Origin: PVC group bacterium
Lineage (GTDB): Bacteria; Verrucomicrobiota; Kiritimatiellia; CAIKKV01; PXCX01
NCBI GenBank assembly: GCA_003567575.1
Contig: PWZG01000211.1
Coordinates: forward strand, 1-23,804
DNA length: 23,804 bases
Direction of reading: 5' to 3'
Part shown: positions 8,301 through 16,654 of the stretch, in pieces
Layout: each line of letters opens with the position of its first letter
How positions within the stretch are numbered: position 1 is the first letter of the stretch
Notes under the pieces: model-generated
What the model saw: only the letters and a program-made list of their open reading frames with translations
Database searches by the model: none
What the model was told of the DNA's origin: nothing
Translations under genes and position numbers: made by a program

Positions 8301-9263
8301 TTATCGCTGGTTGGCCTCGGGAGTTGCCGGGATATTGTCTTCCGTCAGCGTTAGATTGATCGACTGCAGCCGCTGGCCGGTTTCGCTGCTGTCACGCAAA
8401 ACCGAGCGCAAGCTGTTCAACTTCAATTCGAGATGTGTTACGCCGGCCGCGCCGCTTTCGTGCATGGCAGGCCATAAGATCGTAACATGGGTGCCGTTAT
8501 CGAGCCAGCATTCCAAATAGTCCTGCGCGGCGACATTGAGGCGGCGTATATTGATATCGCGATTGTATCTGGGCTGCCGAACCATATCCAGCAGATGTAA
8601 TGACGCCGTTAACGACCCTGACAAATCTACGCCGGGCATCAGGTTGTCGGAGGGAACACCGGCGATCAACGGCAAATTGTCATCCCGGCGTGGATCGAAA
8701 AACACTATGCCATGTCGATCGACCACAAAATCGCCGTACGCCCTGCCGGCATCCACGATGGCAAAAGGCACCCGTTCCTTCACCCGGACATCGAGACGGT
8801 CCGGAAGCCGCACCGCAATATCCATATCCGACACGGACGGGATACGCCGTAAAAAGCTTTCGCGAATTTGATCGACGGTCATGCCGCGCCACGTATTGTC
8901 GTTTCCGGCAGAAGCGCGGCGCGTCAGCAAAAGCGCCCAAAGATTCATGTCGTCGGGCAGATTCATGAATTCCAACACATGCTCGCGCGAAAGCCGGCCG
9001 TCAACCATTACATTGATCGTACGCACCTTGTATGCATCGTTTTCCCAAAGCAACTTGCGTCCCGCCCATCTAATACCTTGAACCAAGGCCGTCACACCGA
9101 GTGCCAGCAACGCCAATAGAATTACAATAACCGCCAGCCGTCGTAAATGTATCCGCCAAGACTCTCCGCCGCGTGGCGTCCGTGCCGCCAGGATACGATG
9201 GCGCCCCATTTCAGCGCTCAGATAACGTACCGAGGCCGTTTTCTTTTTCCGTCTACGTTTCAT
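8301..9263 (-). CDS. ftsQ: Cell division protein FtsQ/DivIB
   Basis: This 320-residue bitopic protein has a basic cytoplasmic N-terminus (MKRRRKKK) and one hydrophobic helix at about 42-64. A POTRA-like domain follows at about 79-170, with the N-x-x-x-x-D-G-R-L-S opening and the R-L-P-D-R-L-D-V-R-V-K-E-R-x-P strand typical of FtsQ. A beta domain runs to the C-terminus. FtsQ links early and late divisome proteins (FtsB/FtsL, FtsW/FtsI) in the periplasm. The start at 9263 fits the basic N-terminus. The frame stays open to 9464, but that extension shows no family features. Only a weak GAG lies six bases upstream. It is the first gene of the leftward unit, with no mur or ddl gene before it, unlike many dcw clusters. 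Confidence 0.9.
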   Translation of the reverse strand: MKRRRKKKTASVRYLSAEMGRHRILAARTPRGGESWRIHLRRLAVIVILLALLALGVTALVQGIRWAGRKLLWENDAYKVRTINVMVDGRLSREHVLEFMNLPDDMNLWALLLTRRASAGNDNTWRGMTVDQIRESFLRRIPSVSDMDIAVRLPDRLDVRVKERVPFAIVDAGRAYGDFVVDRHGIVFFDPRRDDNLPLIAGVPSDNLMPGVDLSGSLTASLHLLDMVRQPRYNRDINIRRLNVAAQDYLECWLDNGTHVTILWPAMHESGAAGVTHLELKLNSLRSVLRDSSETGQRLQSINLTLTEDNIPATPEANQR

Positions 9264-9384
9264 CAGCGACTCGTTCGTTTGTTTCCCATCACGGATACCC
9301 GGCGCCGTATCCGGTGTCCACAGGATTCCCGCACCTGCTTCAAGCCGCCACGTTCCCTTCGCCGAATAAAACCATTGATGTATT

Positions 9385-9413
9385 ACTGTAGCAGGCCCGG
9401 ACAATCTCGTCCA
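9385..9413 (-). promoter_or_regulatory. Possible sigma70 promoter for the ftsQ operon
   Basis: Read on the minus strand, TGGACG (9413-9408) is followed after 17 nt by TACAGT (9390-9385), and the TGC just before TACAGT makes an extended -10. The expected start of transcription is near 9378, giving a leader of about 115 nt before ftsQ. Neither hexamer is close to consensus, so this is tentative. It is the best candidate I found in the divergent gap. Confidence 0.25.
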
Positions 9414-9458
9414 GCAAGTTCTCATATCCGGTTTGTTTTGAGGCGACCGGATTTGACG

Positions 9459-9487
9459 TTGCATAACTGGAAGTCATCACGTATAAT
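9459..9487 (+). promoter_or_regulatory. Putative sigma70 promoter for the DUF2723 glycosyltransferase operon
   Basis: A perfect -10 TATAAT (9482-9487) lies 17 nt after TTGCAT (9459-9464). Transcription should begin around 9494-9496, about 70 nt before the DUF2723 start. The 300-nt divergent gap (9264-9563) holds this, a weaker leftward candidate and a short upstream reading frame. I see no other gene or strong hairpin there. Confidence 0.5.
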
Positions 9488-9495
9488 CACGCTCC

Positions 9496-9567
9496 ATGGA
9501 TATTTTCAGCCCCGTCACGATGACGGATCGGGGGCGCGTTATCAACCTAAATCCAAAACAATCATGA
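9496..9567 (+). CDS. Short upstream reading frame (23 codons) overlapping the DUF2723 start
   Basis: An ATG at 9496 opens a 23-codon frame whose TGA overlaps the ATG of the DUF2723 gene in an ATGA arrangement. It lies 8-9 bases after the predicted -10, so its mRNA could be almost leaderless. The DUF2723 start itself has no Shine-Dalgarno sequence, which would fit entry by re-initiation. The peptide has no recognisable features, and chance is a real possibility at this length. Confidence 0.25.
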   Translation: MDIFSPVTMTDRGRVINLNPKQS

Positions 9568-12500
9568 CATTCAGTAAAGCACCAGAATCAGGAACGGACA
9601 ATAATGGCGAATTGATGGGCGGAAGCGCGCCGGCATCCGCGCCCATTGGGCAGGACATTGACGGGGCTCCGTTCGCGACCGCTTTGAACGATCGCGAACG
9701 ATGTTTCACACGCTTGGATTGGTGGGCATTCTGGGTGGCGTTCGCCATCGCTTTCTCCGTTTATTTTTATACGCTCGCCCCGTCGGTCACCATGTCGGAT
9801 GCCGGCGAGCTGGCGGTGGCCGGCGATCATCTCGGGGTTCCCCATCCGCCGGGATATCCGTTATGGACCATGACCGCTTTCATATTCCGCACGATCTTTC
9901 GGGCCGAATTCCGTGGCCATCCGAACCCGGCATGGAGTATGAATCTTATGTCGGCCATGTTCGGTGCGGTTGCCGCCGGCATCATGGCCATGTTGCTTTC
10001 GCGATCGGGGCGCGACATTCTGAGCTGGCTTTCGCGGCGGCAGCATGAACTGAGCGCAAAGATGCTGGCAACAATCAGTTGGACGGGCGCCGTAGCCGGC
10101 AGCCTGATTTTTTCGTTCAGTCCGGCGCACTGGTCGCAGGCCGTGATTGTCGAAGTCTATACCATGAACGTCTTCTTCCTGGCGTTATTATTTCTCTTCA
10201 TCTACCTGTGGATTCTGACGCCGAAGCCGCGCTGGCTGTACAGCGCCGTCCTCGCCTTCGGACTGGGTTTGAGCAATCATCATACCCTGCTACTGATCGC
10301 CGCGGCCGTGGTCGTGGTCGTTCTGCTGAAGGATCACGACCTTTTCCGCGATTTTGCCGTGACCGGCATCCCATATCTCGTGGTCATCGGCGCGGTTCTT
10401 CAAGGATGGCTTCCTGCATTGTCGCATCCTTTGGATCCATCCATGTACGTATATTTATTCCTGAATTTCCTGGCCTTGTTGCTGGCCTGCTACCTGTTGC
10501 CGCGCGGCCGAACGGTCGCGTTCTCATTTCTTCTGATACAACTCGGCCTGTTGGTCTACCTTTACATGCCGATCGCCTCCGATTTCAATCCGCCGCATAA
10601 CTGGGGAAACACGCGGACCTGGGAGGGATTTGTACACGCCATTACCCGGGGACAATATGAACGTATCACGCCGACGGATGTGTTTTCGGAACAGTTTCTC
10701 AGACAGGTCGGCGATTTTTTCGCCGATTTGCGCAGCCAGTTCACCTTGCCGATGGCATTGCTTGGGTTCCTGCCGTTTACCGCCTGGCATTTTCGGGCCG
10801 GCAACCGATACATCCGGATGCGCTGGATAACGATACCGATTTCGCTGGTTGCCGTTTTCCTGATCGTCTCCGAAGAAATGATTGCCAGCCCCGGAAACAC
10901 CATCCCGTTGCTGTCGCTCAGTTATCGTTTATTGAGCATGTTGATCATGTTCATGGCCGCCTTAGGCGTCCTGCTGATGGTTGTCGCCGAAGGCCGGGAC
11001 CTGTTTCTTATACTACGGAATTACAAGCGGTCGGAATATAGCTGGACCAACATCGCAATCTCGGCCTTGACACTCGGCGGCGCCGCCGTCGTGTATCTTT
11101 TTATTGCTTTGAAACTGCTGGCGCGCGCCGGCGGGGATACGGCAGCTTCATGGTCGCTACGGGCGCTGATGATTTTGATTGTCCCCGCAATCCCCCTGCT
11201 CACCGCCACCGCCGCCTGGTTGATCAGCGATCGACGCATACAGGCCGATATGGATCTCAACGCCGACAGCCGCAAGTGGATGCTGACCACCATGGCCGGT
11301 TTTCTGGCGATCGGTATTGTTCTGGTGATTTTAGCCAATCCCACCGGCGATTTGCAGGATGCTTTTATCCAGCGCGTCAAATGGATATCATCGCATGCGC
11401 TGTTTACCTTCTGGGTCGCTTACGGCCTGATGTTTGCACTGGTCCTGGTCAACCATACCGTCAACCGCCTGTTCCCGGCGGCAACCGGACGGTTGATGAG
11501 TTTCGCCGCCTGCGGGCTGGCCTTGCTATCGCCCGGCTTGCTGCTTCTCAACAACGCCTATAATCCCGAATTGATCCGCACCATCGGCGGCGTGGAACAG
11601 CGCGGCCACGATTTCGGCTGGCAGTTCGGTAACTACCAGTTACGCGGCGCCGCGGCAATCATGGAAGAACTCGGGGAACCGGACGGTCCGGTAGTCCGCG
11701 TGCGCGGGCTACCCGACTTCCTTGTCGACCAACCCCTGACACCATGGCACGAGCCGTTGCCCAACCCGGAATATCCGCCGCCGATGGGAACCAACGCGAT
11801 TTTCTTCGGTGGCACCGATCCAGGGCGGTTCGTACCCACCTACATGATTTTTTCCGCTCGGGTCCGGCCCGATGTCTACCTGATCACCCAGAATGCATTG
11901 GCCGACAATACCTATATGAGCGTCATGCGCGACCTTTACGGCGACGACATCTTCATCCCGTCAGCCGTCGATTCCAGCCACGCGTTTCACCAGTATCTTG
12001 ATGACGTCCGCAGTGGGCGCCGCCCCGCCAGTGCCGCCATCGTCACCGACGGCGACCGCGTCAGTGTCCAGGGCGTACAGGGCGTGATGATCATCAACGG
12101 GATCCTGGCGCGCATGATTTTCGATATGAACAAGGCCAGACACGACTTTTACGTCGAGGAAAGCTACGTCATCGAGTGGATGTACCCCTACCTGAAACCG
12201 CACGGCCTGATCATGAAGATCAACGACGAAAGACTGCCGCAAATCCCGCCGCAACGGGTTAAGGACGACATGGAGTTCTGGGATTGGTATGTCCGCCGGC
12301 TGACCTCCAATCCGAAATTCATGCGCGATATCGTGGCTCGCAAATCGTTTTCCAAGTTGCGCAGCGCAATCGCCGGGCTTTACGTTTACCGCAACCTGAT
12401 GCAGGAGGCCGAACAGGCGTTTCTCGAAGCGAAAACGCTCTACCCGCTCAGCCCGGAAGCCAACTTCCGCCTTGCCGATCTGTACCTGCGGATGGGGCGC

Positions 12501-13040
12501 CCGGATGATGCCATTGACCTGATGGAAGCCTTTCACGAGCAGGATCCCGGCAACGAACGCGTGCTGCCGTTTATCCGGCAGGTACAACAACGCCAGGAAC
12601 TCAACCAAAAGGCGACAGAACTGCAACAATTACTCCAGTCGGGACAGGCAACGTTCAGCGATGCAACCAATTTGGCCGAGATTTACCACCAACTCGGCAA
12701 TCAGCAGGCGTTCAGAAGTTTGACCAGCAACCTGCTTGGCGACGAAAACGTGCCGCCGGCCGTCCTGCGCGAATTGTCGAAATCGTTGCGTCGTAAAGAC
12801 GCATTCGATCTCGTTGAACAAGCCTTGTCGCGCTATATCCAACGCGTTCCGGCCGATCAGGAAGCGCTGCTGGATCTTGCCGAAGCCCGCGTGCAACTGC
12901 GTAACGTCGAGGGCGCCTTGCAAATTCTTCAGCGGGCCATCCGCATCAGTCCCGGCCTTCGGGAACAACTGCGCCACGACCAGCGATTCGCCCCGTTGCG
13001 TAACCATCCGCATTTTCGCCAGATACTGCAAATGCGCTAA
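9564..13040 (+). CDS. DUF2723 GT-C membrane glycosyltransferase with C-terminal TPR repeats
   Basis: From the ATG at 9564 the protein has 1158 residues. About 50 polar residues are followed by a membrane helix, then the DUF2723 hallmark loop SDAGEL (78-83) with HPPGYPL (94-100). Its acidic residues are the probable catalytic site of a GT-C enzyme. A series of further helices runs to about residue 660. A large soluble, probably extracytoplasmic part follows, ending in helical TPR-like repeats from about 925 to 1155. DUF2723 proteins are related to protein O-mannosyltransferases and use lipid-linked sugar donors outside the cytoplasm. The TPRs may hold a partner or substrate. No Shine-Dalgarno precedes the start; an in-frame ATG at 9615 is an alternative. 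The GT2 gene follows after 18 nt and could make the donor. The family call is firm; substrate and acceptor are unknown. Confidence 0.88.
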   Translation: MTFSKAPESGTDNNGELMGGSAPASAPIGQDIDGAPFATALNDRERCFTRLDWWAFWVAFAIAFSVYFYTLAPSVTMSDAGELAVAGDHLGVPHPPGYPLWTMTAFIFRTIFRAEFRGHPNPAWSMNLMSAMFGAVAAGIMAMLLSRSGRDILSWLSRRQHELSAKMLATISWTGAVAGSLIFSFSPAHWSQAVIVEVYTMNVFFLALLFLFIYLWILTPKPRWLYSAVLAFGLGLSNHHTLLLIAAAVVVVVLLKDHDLFRDFAVTGIPYLVVIGAVLQGWLPALSHPLDPSMYVYLFLNFLALLLACYLLPRGRTVAFSFLLIQLGLLVYLYMPIASDFNPPHNWGNTRTWEGFVHAITRGQYERITPTDVFSEQFLRQVGDFFADLRSQFTLPMALLGFLPFTAWHFRAGNRYIRMRWITIPISLVAVFLIVSEEMIASPGNTIPLLSLSYRLLSMLIMFMAALGVLLMVVAEGRDLFLILRNYKRSEYSWTNIAISALTLGGAAVVYLFIALKLLARAGGDTAASWSLRALMILIVPAIPLLTATAAWLISDRRIQADMDLNADSRKWMLTTMAGFLAIGIVLVILANPTGDLQDAFIQRVKWISSHALFTFWVAYGLMFALVLVNHTVNRLFPAATGRLMSFAACGLALLSPGLLLLNNAYNPELIRTIGGVEQRGHDFGWQFGNYQLRGAAAIMEELGEPDGPVVRVRGLPDFLVDQPLTPWHEPLPNPEYPPPMGTNAIFFGGTDPGRFVPTYMIFSARVRPDVYLITQNALADNTYMSVMRDLYGDDIFIPSAVDSSHAFHQYLDDVRSGRRPASAAIVTDGDRVSVQGVQGVMIINGILARMIFDMNKARHDFYVEESYVIEWMYPYLKPHGLIMKINDERLPQIPPQRVKDDMEFWDWYVRRLTSNPKFMRDIVARKSFSKLRSAIAGLYVYRNLMQEAEQAFLEAKTLYPLSPEANFRLADLYLRMGRPDDAIDLMEAFHEQDPGNERVLPFIRQVQQRQELNQKATELQQLLQSGQATFSDATNLAEIYHQLGNQQAFRSLTSNLLGDENVPPAVLRELSKSLRRKDAFDLVEQALSRYIQRVPADQEALLDLAEARVQLRNVEGALQILQRAIRISPGLREQLRHDQRFAPLRNHPHFRQILQMR

Positions 13041-13058
13041 CCCGGGAGTTTATTATTC

Positions 13059-14021
13059 ATGGATATTTCCGTTGTTGTACCGGTTTACAATGAAAATGAA
13101 AGCGTCGAACTGCTCTGTCGCACGCTTCATGAAACGCTTTCCAACATGAAAAGCAGTTACGAAATCGTGCTTGTCGACGATGGCAGTACGGATGGTACCT
13201 TTGAGAAAATGGCGGAGATCCAGCGCCAGACCCCTCATTTCCGCATCATCCGTTTCCGTCGTAATTTCGGCCAGACCGCGGCCATGAGCGCCGGCTTTTC
13301 GCATGCCAAAGGCAATATCATCGTCACCCTGGACGCCGACCTGCAAAACGATCCCGCCGATATACCGCGGTTGCTTGAGCATATGACCGAAGATACCGAC
13401 GTTGTGAGCGGCTGGCGTAAGAACCGGCGCGATCCCTGGTTGAGCCGCAAACTTCCATCCCACTTGGCCAATGCATTAATCAGTTGGTTTACCGGCGTCA
13501 AACTGCACGATTATGGTTGCACGTTAAAGGCGTATCGCCGCGATATAGTAAAGGATATCCGGTTGTACGGGGAAATGCATCGTTTCATTCCCGCCCTGGC
13601 ACACTGGGTCGGCGGCCGCGTCAAGGAAGTGCCGGTAAACCATCATCCACGACGATTCGGAACCTCCAAGTACGGGATGTCGCGTACGATTCGCGTTATC
13701 CTCGACTTGATGACCGTCAAATTTCTTATGCGCTTCAGTACCCGCCCAATCCATGTGTTTGGCAAGATCGGCTTGATTTCCGGCGTATGCGGACTGGCCA
13801 TGCTGGGGTTCATGGTCATGACCCATTTGTTTTTCCTCGCGTTCGGCACCGAGTTCGCCGCCGATTTAATCAAACGGCCGTTCTGGATCATGTCGGCATT
13901 CATGCTGATTTTTTTCGGACTCCAGTTCATCAGCATGGGGCTGCTGGCCGAACTTCAGATCCGCACCTATCATGAATCGCAAGACAAACCGATTTACGTC
14001 ATTCGCGCCATCATGGAATGA
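13059..14021 (+). CDS. GT2 glycosyltransferase, polyprenyl-phosphate sugar synthase type (DPM1/GtrB-like)
   Basis: This 320-residue protein has a cytoplasmic GT-A domain with the opening ISVVVPVYNE (3-12), VDDGSTDGT (39-47), and the metal-binding DADLQND block at 92-98. Further blocks typical of dolichol-phosphate mannosyltransferase-like enzymes follow: HRFIPAL at 174-180 and RRFGTSKYG at 198-206. Two membrane helices lie at about 235-260 and 275-298, as in GtrB and ArnC-like members. The reaction is transfer of a sugar from a nucleotide donor to a polyprenyl phosphate at the inner face of the inner membrane. The product would be the donor for the DUF2723 enzyme encoded just upstream. The ATG at 13059 is ten bases after GGGAG. 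The stop overlaps the CPBP start in an ATGA. The sugar cannot be told from the sequence. Confidence 0.93.
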   Translation: MDISVVVPVYNENESVELLCRTLHETLSNMKSSYEIVLVDDGSTDGTFEKMAEIQRQTPHFRIIRFRRNFGQTAAMSAGFSHAKGNIIVTLDADLQNDPADIPRLLEHMTEDTDVVSGWRKNRRDPWLSRKLPSHLANALISWFTGVKLHDYGCTLKAYRRDIVKDIRLYGEMHRFIPALAHWVGGRVKEVPVNHHPRRFGTSKYGMSRTIRVILDLMTVKFLMRFSTRPIHVFGKIGLISGVCGLAMLGFMVMTHLFFLAFGTEFAADLIKRPFWIMSAFMLIFFGLQFISMGLLAELQIRTYHESQDKPIYVIRAIME

Positions 14022-14920
14022 TGCGCGATCTGTTGGATATTACAGAGTGTATCGTGACTGTACCGGACGTAGAAATCCATTCAACCGCACAAGTCATTAC
14101 CGGCTTGATCCTGATCGGGTTCGTGATCGCTGGGACGGCTGCCCTGTTTCATGGTCGCCGGTATTACCGGCGACGGCCACTGAACCATCCGGAGGTTGAC
14201 GGCCCCCTTGTGCGGCGGCCCTGGCAGGGAATAGATGTACTGCTGATTATGCTTTTTTACATCGTAACCCACGTCGGGGCGTACCGCCTCTATTCACTTG
14301 TCGAACCCGTCGTTGATGATCCTGAATCAAGTATGGCGGTTCAACTGTCGCTCGCCGCGGCGCTGCAGTTGGGCGGTCTGGCATTCATTCTATGGCTCGC
14401 GATCCGCCACCGTGGCGGCTGGCGCAAGGCGTTCGGCAGGGAACGCGGCCGACCGGTATCGCCGTTATGGTTGGCGGCCGTAATATATCTTGCCATCTGG
14501 CCGGTGCAACTGGTGGCAACGCCATTATACCACGGTTTGTTGCGAATGCTTGATATATCCGTCGACATGCAGGAATCGCTGATCATCTTGACGACAACCG
14601 ATTCGCCGATCGTTCTGGCCGCCCTGTTGTTCATGGCTCTGATCGTTGCGCCGGTCGCCGAAGAATTGTTTTTTCGAGGTATACTCTTGCCGGTATTCCG
14701 GCGTCGACTGGGCATCTGGCCGGCCGTCATCCTCTCGTCACTGGTATTCGCGCTAATCCACTTTCATATTCCTTCCTTCACCGGCTTGTTTATCGTAGCC
14801 ATCGCCTGTTCCCTGGCTGCCCTGTGGGGTAAATCCGTGGTGCCGGCAATCTGGCTGCACGCATTGTTCAACACGGTCAACACCTTGCTGGTCCTGACCT
14901 GGGGGATTGACGGTTCATGA
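14018..14920 (+). CDS. CPBP-family intramembrane metalloprotease
   Basis: This 300-residue multi-pass membrane protein carries the three CPBP (Abi/CAAX protease-like) motifs: EELFFRG at 215-221, F-x-x-x-H-x-H at 244-250, and HALFN at 281-285. Hydrophobic helices lie at about 25-44, 72-92, 107-129, 150-172, 196-213, 235-249, 253-270 and 272-295. Members are glutamate/histidine metal-dependent intramembrane proteases, or lack known substrates. The gene begins with ATGATG inside the GT2 stop (ATGA overlap); the second ATG, at 14021, is also possible. Translational coupling to the glycosyltransferase genes suggests a shared envelope role. Its link to glycosylation is inference from position only. 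I see no terminator between its stop and the next promoter. Confidence 0.9.
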   Translation: MMRDLLDITECIVTVPDVEIHSTAQVITGLILIGFVIAGTAALFHGRRYYRRRPLNHPEVDGPLVRRPWQGIDVLLIMLFYIVTHVGAYRLYSLVEPVVDDPESSMAVQLSLAAALQLGGLAFILWLAIRHRGGWRKAFGRERGRPVSPLWLAAVIYLAIWPVQLVATPLYHGLLRMLDISVDMQESLIILTTTDSPIVLAALLFMALIVAPVAEELFFRGILLPVFRRRLGIWPAVILSSLVFALIHFHIPSFTGLFIVAIACSLAALWGKSVVPAIWLHALFNTVNTLLVLTWGIDGS

Positions 14921-14937
14921 TGCCGATAAAAATACGA

Positions 14938-14966
14938 TTGACAGGCGCCGTAAATTCCTTTATAGT
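14938..14966 (+). promoter_or_regulatory. Near-consensus sigma70 promoter for rplU-rpmA-obg
   Basis: A perfect TTGACA (14938-14943) is followed after exactly 17 nt by TATAGT (14961-14966). Transcription should start near 14973, about 35 nt before the rplU ATG. The strength of the match fits a ribosomal protein operon. Confidence 0.75.
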
Positions 14967-15007
14967 AATTGCTTTTTGACTCGGTAACAACAACAAGGAT
15001 TGAAATC

Positions 15008-15361
15008 ATGGAATCCTATGCGGTAATCAAAACAGGCGGCAAACAGTATCGCGTCAAACCCGGCGATGTGATACGGGTTGAACTACTTGCCGACGAGGTC
15101 GGCGCCGAGGTCGCTTTGGCGCCCGTATTGGCGGTCAGCGACGAAAAAGGATTTCGGTTTGGAACCCCTGAATTAACCGATATTCGCGTCACCGGCACGG
15201 TAACGGATCGTATTCGTGACCGTAAAGTTATATCTTTCAAGCAAAAACGGCGCAAAGGCTACCGGCGCAAGATCGGTCATCGTCAGAATTTGACGGTATG
15301 CCGGATCGACGGTATCGAGCCGGTTGCGCAACAGGAACAGGAAACTGATCATGGCGCATAA
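15008..15361 (+). CDS. rplU: 50S ribosomal protein L21
   Basis: This 117-residue L21 begins with the standard YAVIKTGGKQYRV segment and carries the L21 signature around residues 75-100: V-I-S-F-K-Q-K-R-R-K-x-Y, then GHRQNLT. About 15 residues of glutamine- and glutamate-rich tail make it slightly longer than the usual 103. L21 binds 23S rRNA in the large subunit. The ATG at 15008 follows AAGGA at eight-base spacing. A frame extension back to 14969 is ignored because it lacks any L21 similarity. rpmA starts inside its 3' end (11-nt overlap), and the order rplU-rpmA-obg is the widespread one. Confidence 0.97.
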   Translation: MESYAVIKTGGKQYRVKPGDVIRVELLADEVGAEVALAPVLAVSDEKGFRFGTPELTDIRVTGTVTDRIRDRKVISFKQKRRKGYRRKIGHRQNLTVCRIDGIEPVAQQEQETDHGA

Positions 15362-15647
15362 GAAATCAGGAGGCTCCGCAAAAAACGGGCGCGACAGCCA
15401 CAGCAAGCGGTTGGGCGTCAAGGCCTATGCCGGCCAGACGGTAACCGCGGGCAGTATCGTTGTGCGGCAGCGTGGCACCCGTTTTCATCCGGGCCGCAAT
15501 GTCCGGCGTGCAAACGATGACAGCCTGTTCGCATTATGCGACGGCATCGTTCAATTCGAACGTAACGGACGTCGCATCGCGATCGTGGATTCCGCCGGAC
15601 CGGTCACGACCACGGCGACTACGGTGGGTGCTGTCGCCGAAGCGTGA
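15351..15647 (+). CDS. rpmA: 50S ribosomal protein L27
   Basis: This 98-residue L27 begins MAHKKSGGSAKNGRDSHSKR and continues with LGVKAYAGQ, AGSIVVRQRGTRFHPG and a D-D-S-L-F-A-L-C-D-G stretch, all diagnostic. The N-terminus starts directly with the short mature-type sequence, so no Firmicutes-style cleavable extension is present. It reaches towards the peptidyl transferase centre. A threonine/alanine-rich tail of about a dozen residues makes it longer than the usual 85. The ATG at 15351 overlaps rplU by 11 nt and has AGGAA seven bases before it. The stop overlaps the obg start as GTGA. Confidence 0.97.
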   Translation: MAHKKSGGSAKNGRDSHSKRLGVKAYAGQTVTAGSIVVRQRGTRFHPGRNVRRANDDSLFALCDGIVQFERNGRRIAIVDSAGPVTTTATTVGAVAEA

Positions 15648-16654
15648 AATCCAAGCCATTTGTTGACACGGTTGCGATCCACGTCGCCGCCGGCGACGGC
15701 GGTAACGGTTGCGTAAGTTTCCGTCGCGAGAAATATGTTCCCCGTGGCGGTCCCGACGGCGGTGACGGCGGTCGCGGCGGTAGTGTATATCTGGAAGCCG
15801 ATCGCCATCAGGATTCATTGGCGGCTTTTTTCTACGCGCCGAACGTGCGGGCGGAATCGGGTGGCAACGGTAGCGGCAAAAGACGTCACGGCCGTAACGG
15901 GCGCGACCATGTAGCCCGTGTTCCGCTCGGCACCGTCGTTCACGATCCGATTGCGAACATTATGCTGGGCGAACTACTGAGCGAGGGCGACCGTTTGTGT
16001 GTTGCCCGCGGCGGCAAGGGTGGCCTCGGAAACTGCCACTGGGTAACATCGTCACATCAGGCGCCGCGCGAGCATACCGATGGTACGCCGGGCGAAAAAA
16101 CCACTTTGCGCCTGGAAATGAAAACCATCGCCGATTTCGGATTGGTCGGATTCCCGAATGCCGGCAAATCTTCCCTGCTTGATGCTCTAACCCGCGCGCA
16201 TTCCCGAGTTGGCGCGTATCCGTTTACAACGCTGCACCCCGTCATCGGCGTCCTGGAGTGTCCGGATCACCGCCGTCTGCGCATCGCCGACATCCCTGGT
16301 ATCATTGACGGCGCTCACCTTGGGCACGGTCTTGGCATCTCGTTTCTGCGTCATGTCGAACGGGCGACTTGCCTGATGGTGGTCCTGGATATGGCCGGCT
16401 CCGAAGGTCGAGATCCGATAACGGATTACACCCATTTACTGAATGAAATGCGGCACTATAATGACGATCTTCCCAGTCGCACAGCAGTTATCGTGGCCAA
16501 CAAAATGGATTGTCCCGACGCTGAACGGCGCCGTTCGGAATTTCAGCGTCAAACCGGGCGGGAAACGGTGCCGGTCAGCGCGATATCAGGCGCCGGAATC
16601 GAAACATTGAAAGAGATCCTGGTTAAAATGGCGCCGCCACCCCAAACCGGATAA
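15644..16654 (+). CDS. obg: GTPase Obg (ribosome assembly)
   Basis: This 336-residue Obg has a glycine-rich N-terminal Obg domain at about 1-160, with VAAGDGGNGCVSFRREK at 14-30. The G domain follows: G1 GFPNAGKSS at 169-177, switch I YPFTTLHP at 192-199, G3 DIPG at 216-219, G4 NKMD at 286-289 and G5 SAISG at 312-316. No C-terminal OCT domain is present, which is normal for many phyla. Obg is a large-subunit assembly GTPase. It starts with a GTG that overlaps the rpmA stop (GTGA), so translation is likely coupled. A His replaces the more common Glu or Arg after TTL in switch I. The 3' end overlaps the end of the convergent barrel-protein gene by 32 bp. Confidence 0.96.
   Translation: MKSKPFVDTVAIHVAAGDGGNGCVSFRREKYVPRGGPDGGDGGRGGSVYLEADRHQDSLAAFFYAPNVRAESGGNGSGKRRHGRNGRDHVARVPLGTVVHDPIANIMLGELLSEGDRLCVARGGKGGLGNCHWVTSSHQAPREHTDGTPGEKTTLRLEMKTIADFGLVGFPNAGKSSLLDALTRAHSRVGAYPFTTLHPVIGVLECPDHRRLRIADIPGIIDGAHLGHGLGISFLRHVERATCLMVVLDMAGSEGRDPITDYTHLLNEMRHYNDDLPSRTAVIVANKMDCPDAERRRSEFQRQTGRETVPVSAISGAGIETLKEILVKMAPPPQTG

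Noticed and set aside
9264..9464. Upstream extension of the ftsQ frame
   Set aside because: The basic cytoplasmic N-terminus of FtsQ begins at 9263. The extension is noncoding-looking and covers the candidate promoter.
9453..9487. TTGACG as a -35 box for the TATAAT at 9482
   Set aside because: The spacer is 23 nt, too long for sigma70. TTGCAT at 9459 gives 17 nt.
9147..9563. Upstream extension of the DUF2723 frame
   Set aside because: It runs over the start of ftsQ and upstream of the predicted promoter, and its composition does not resemble the family.
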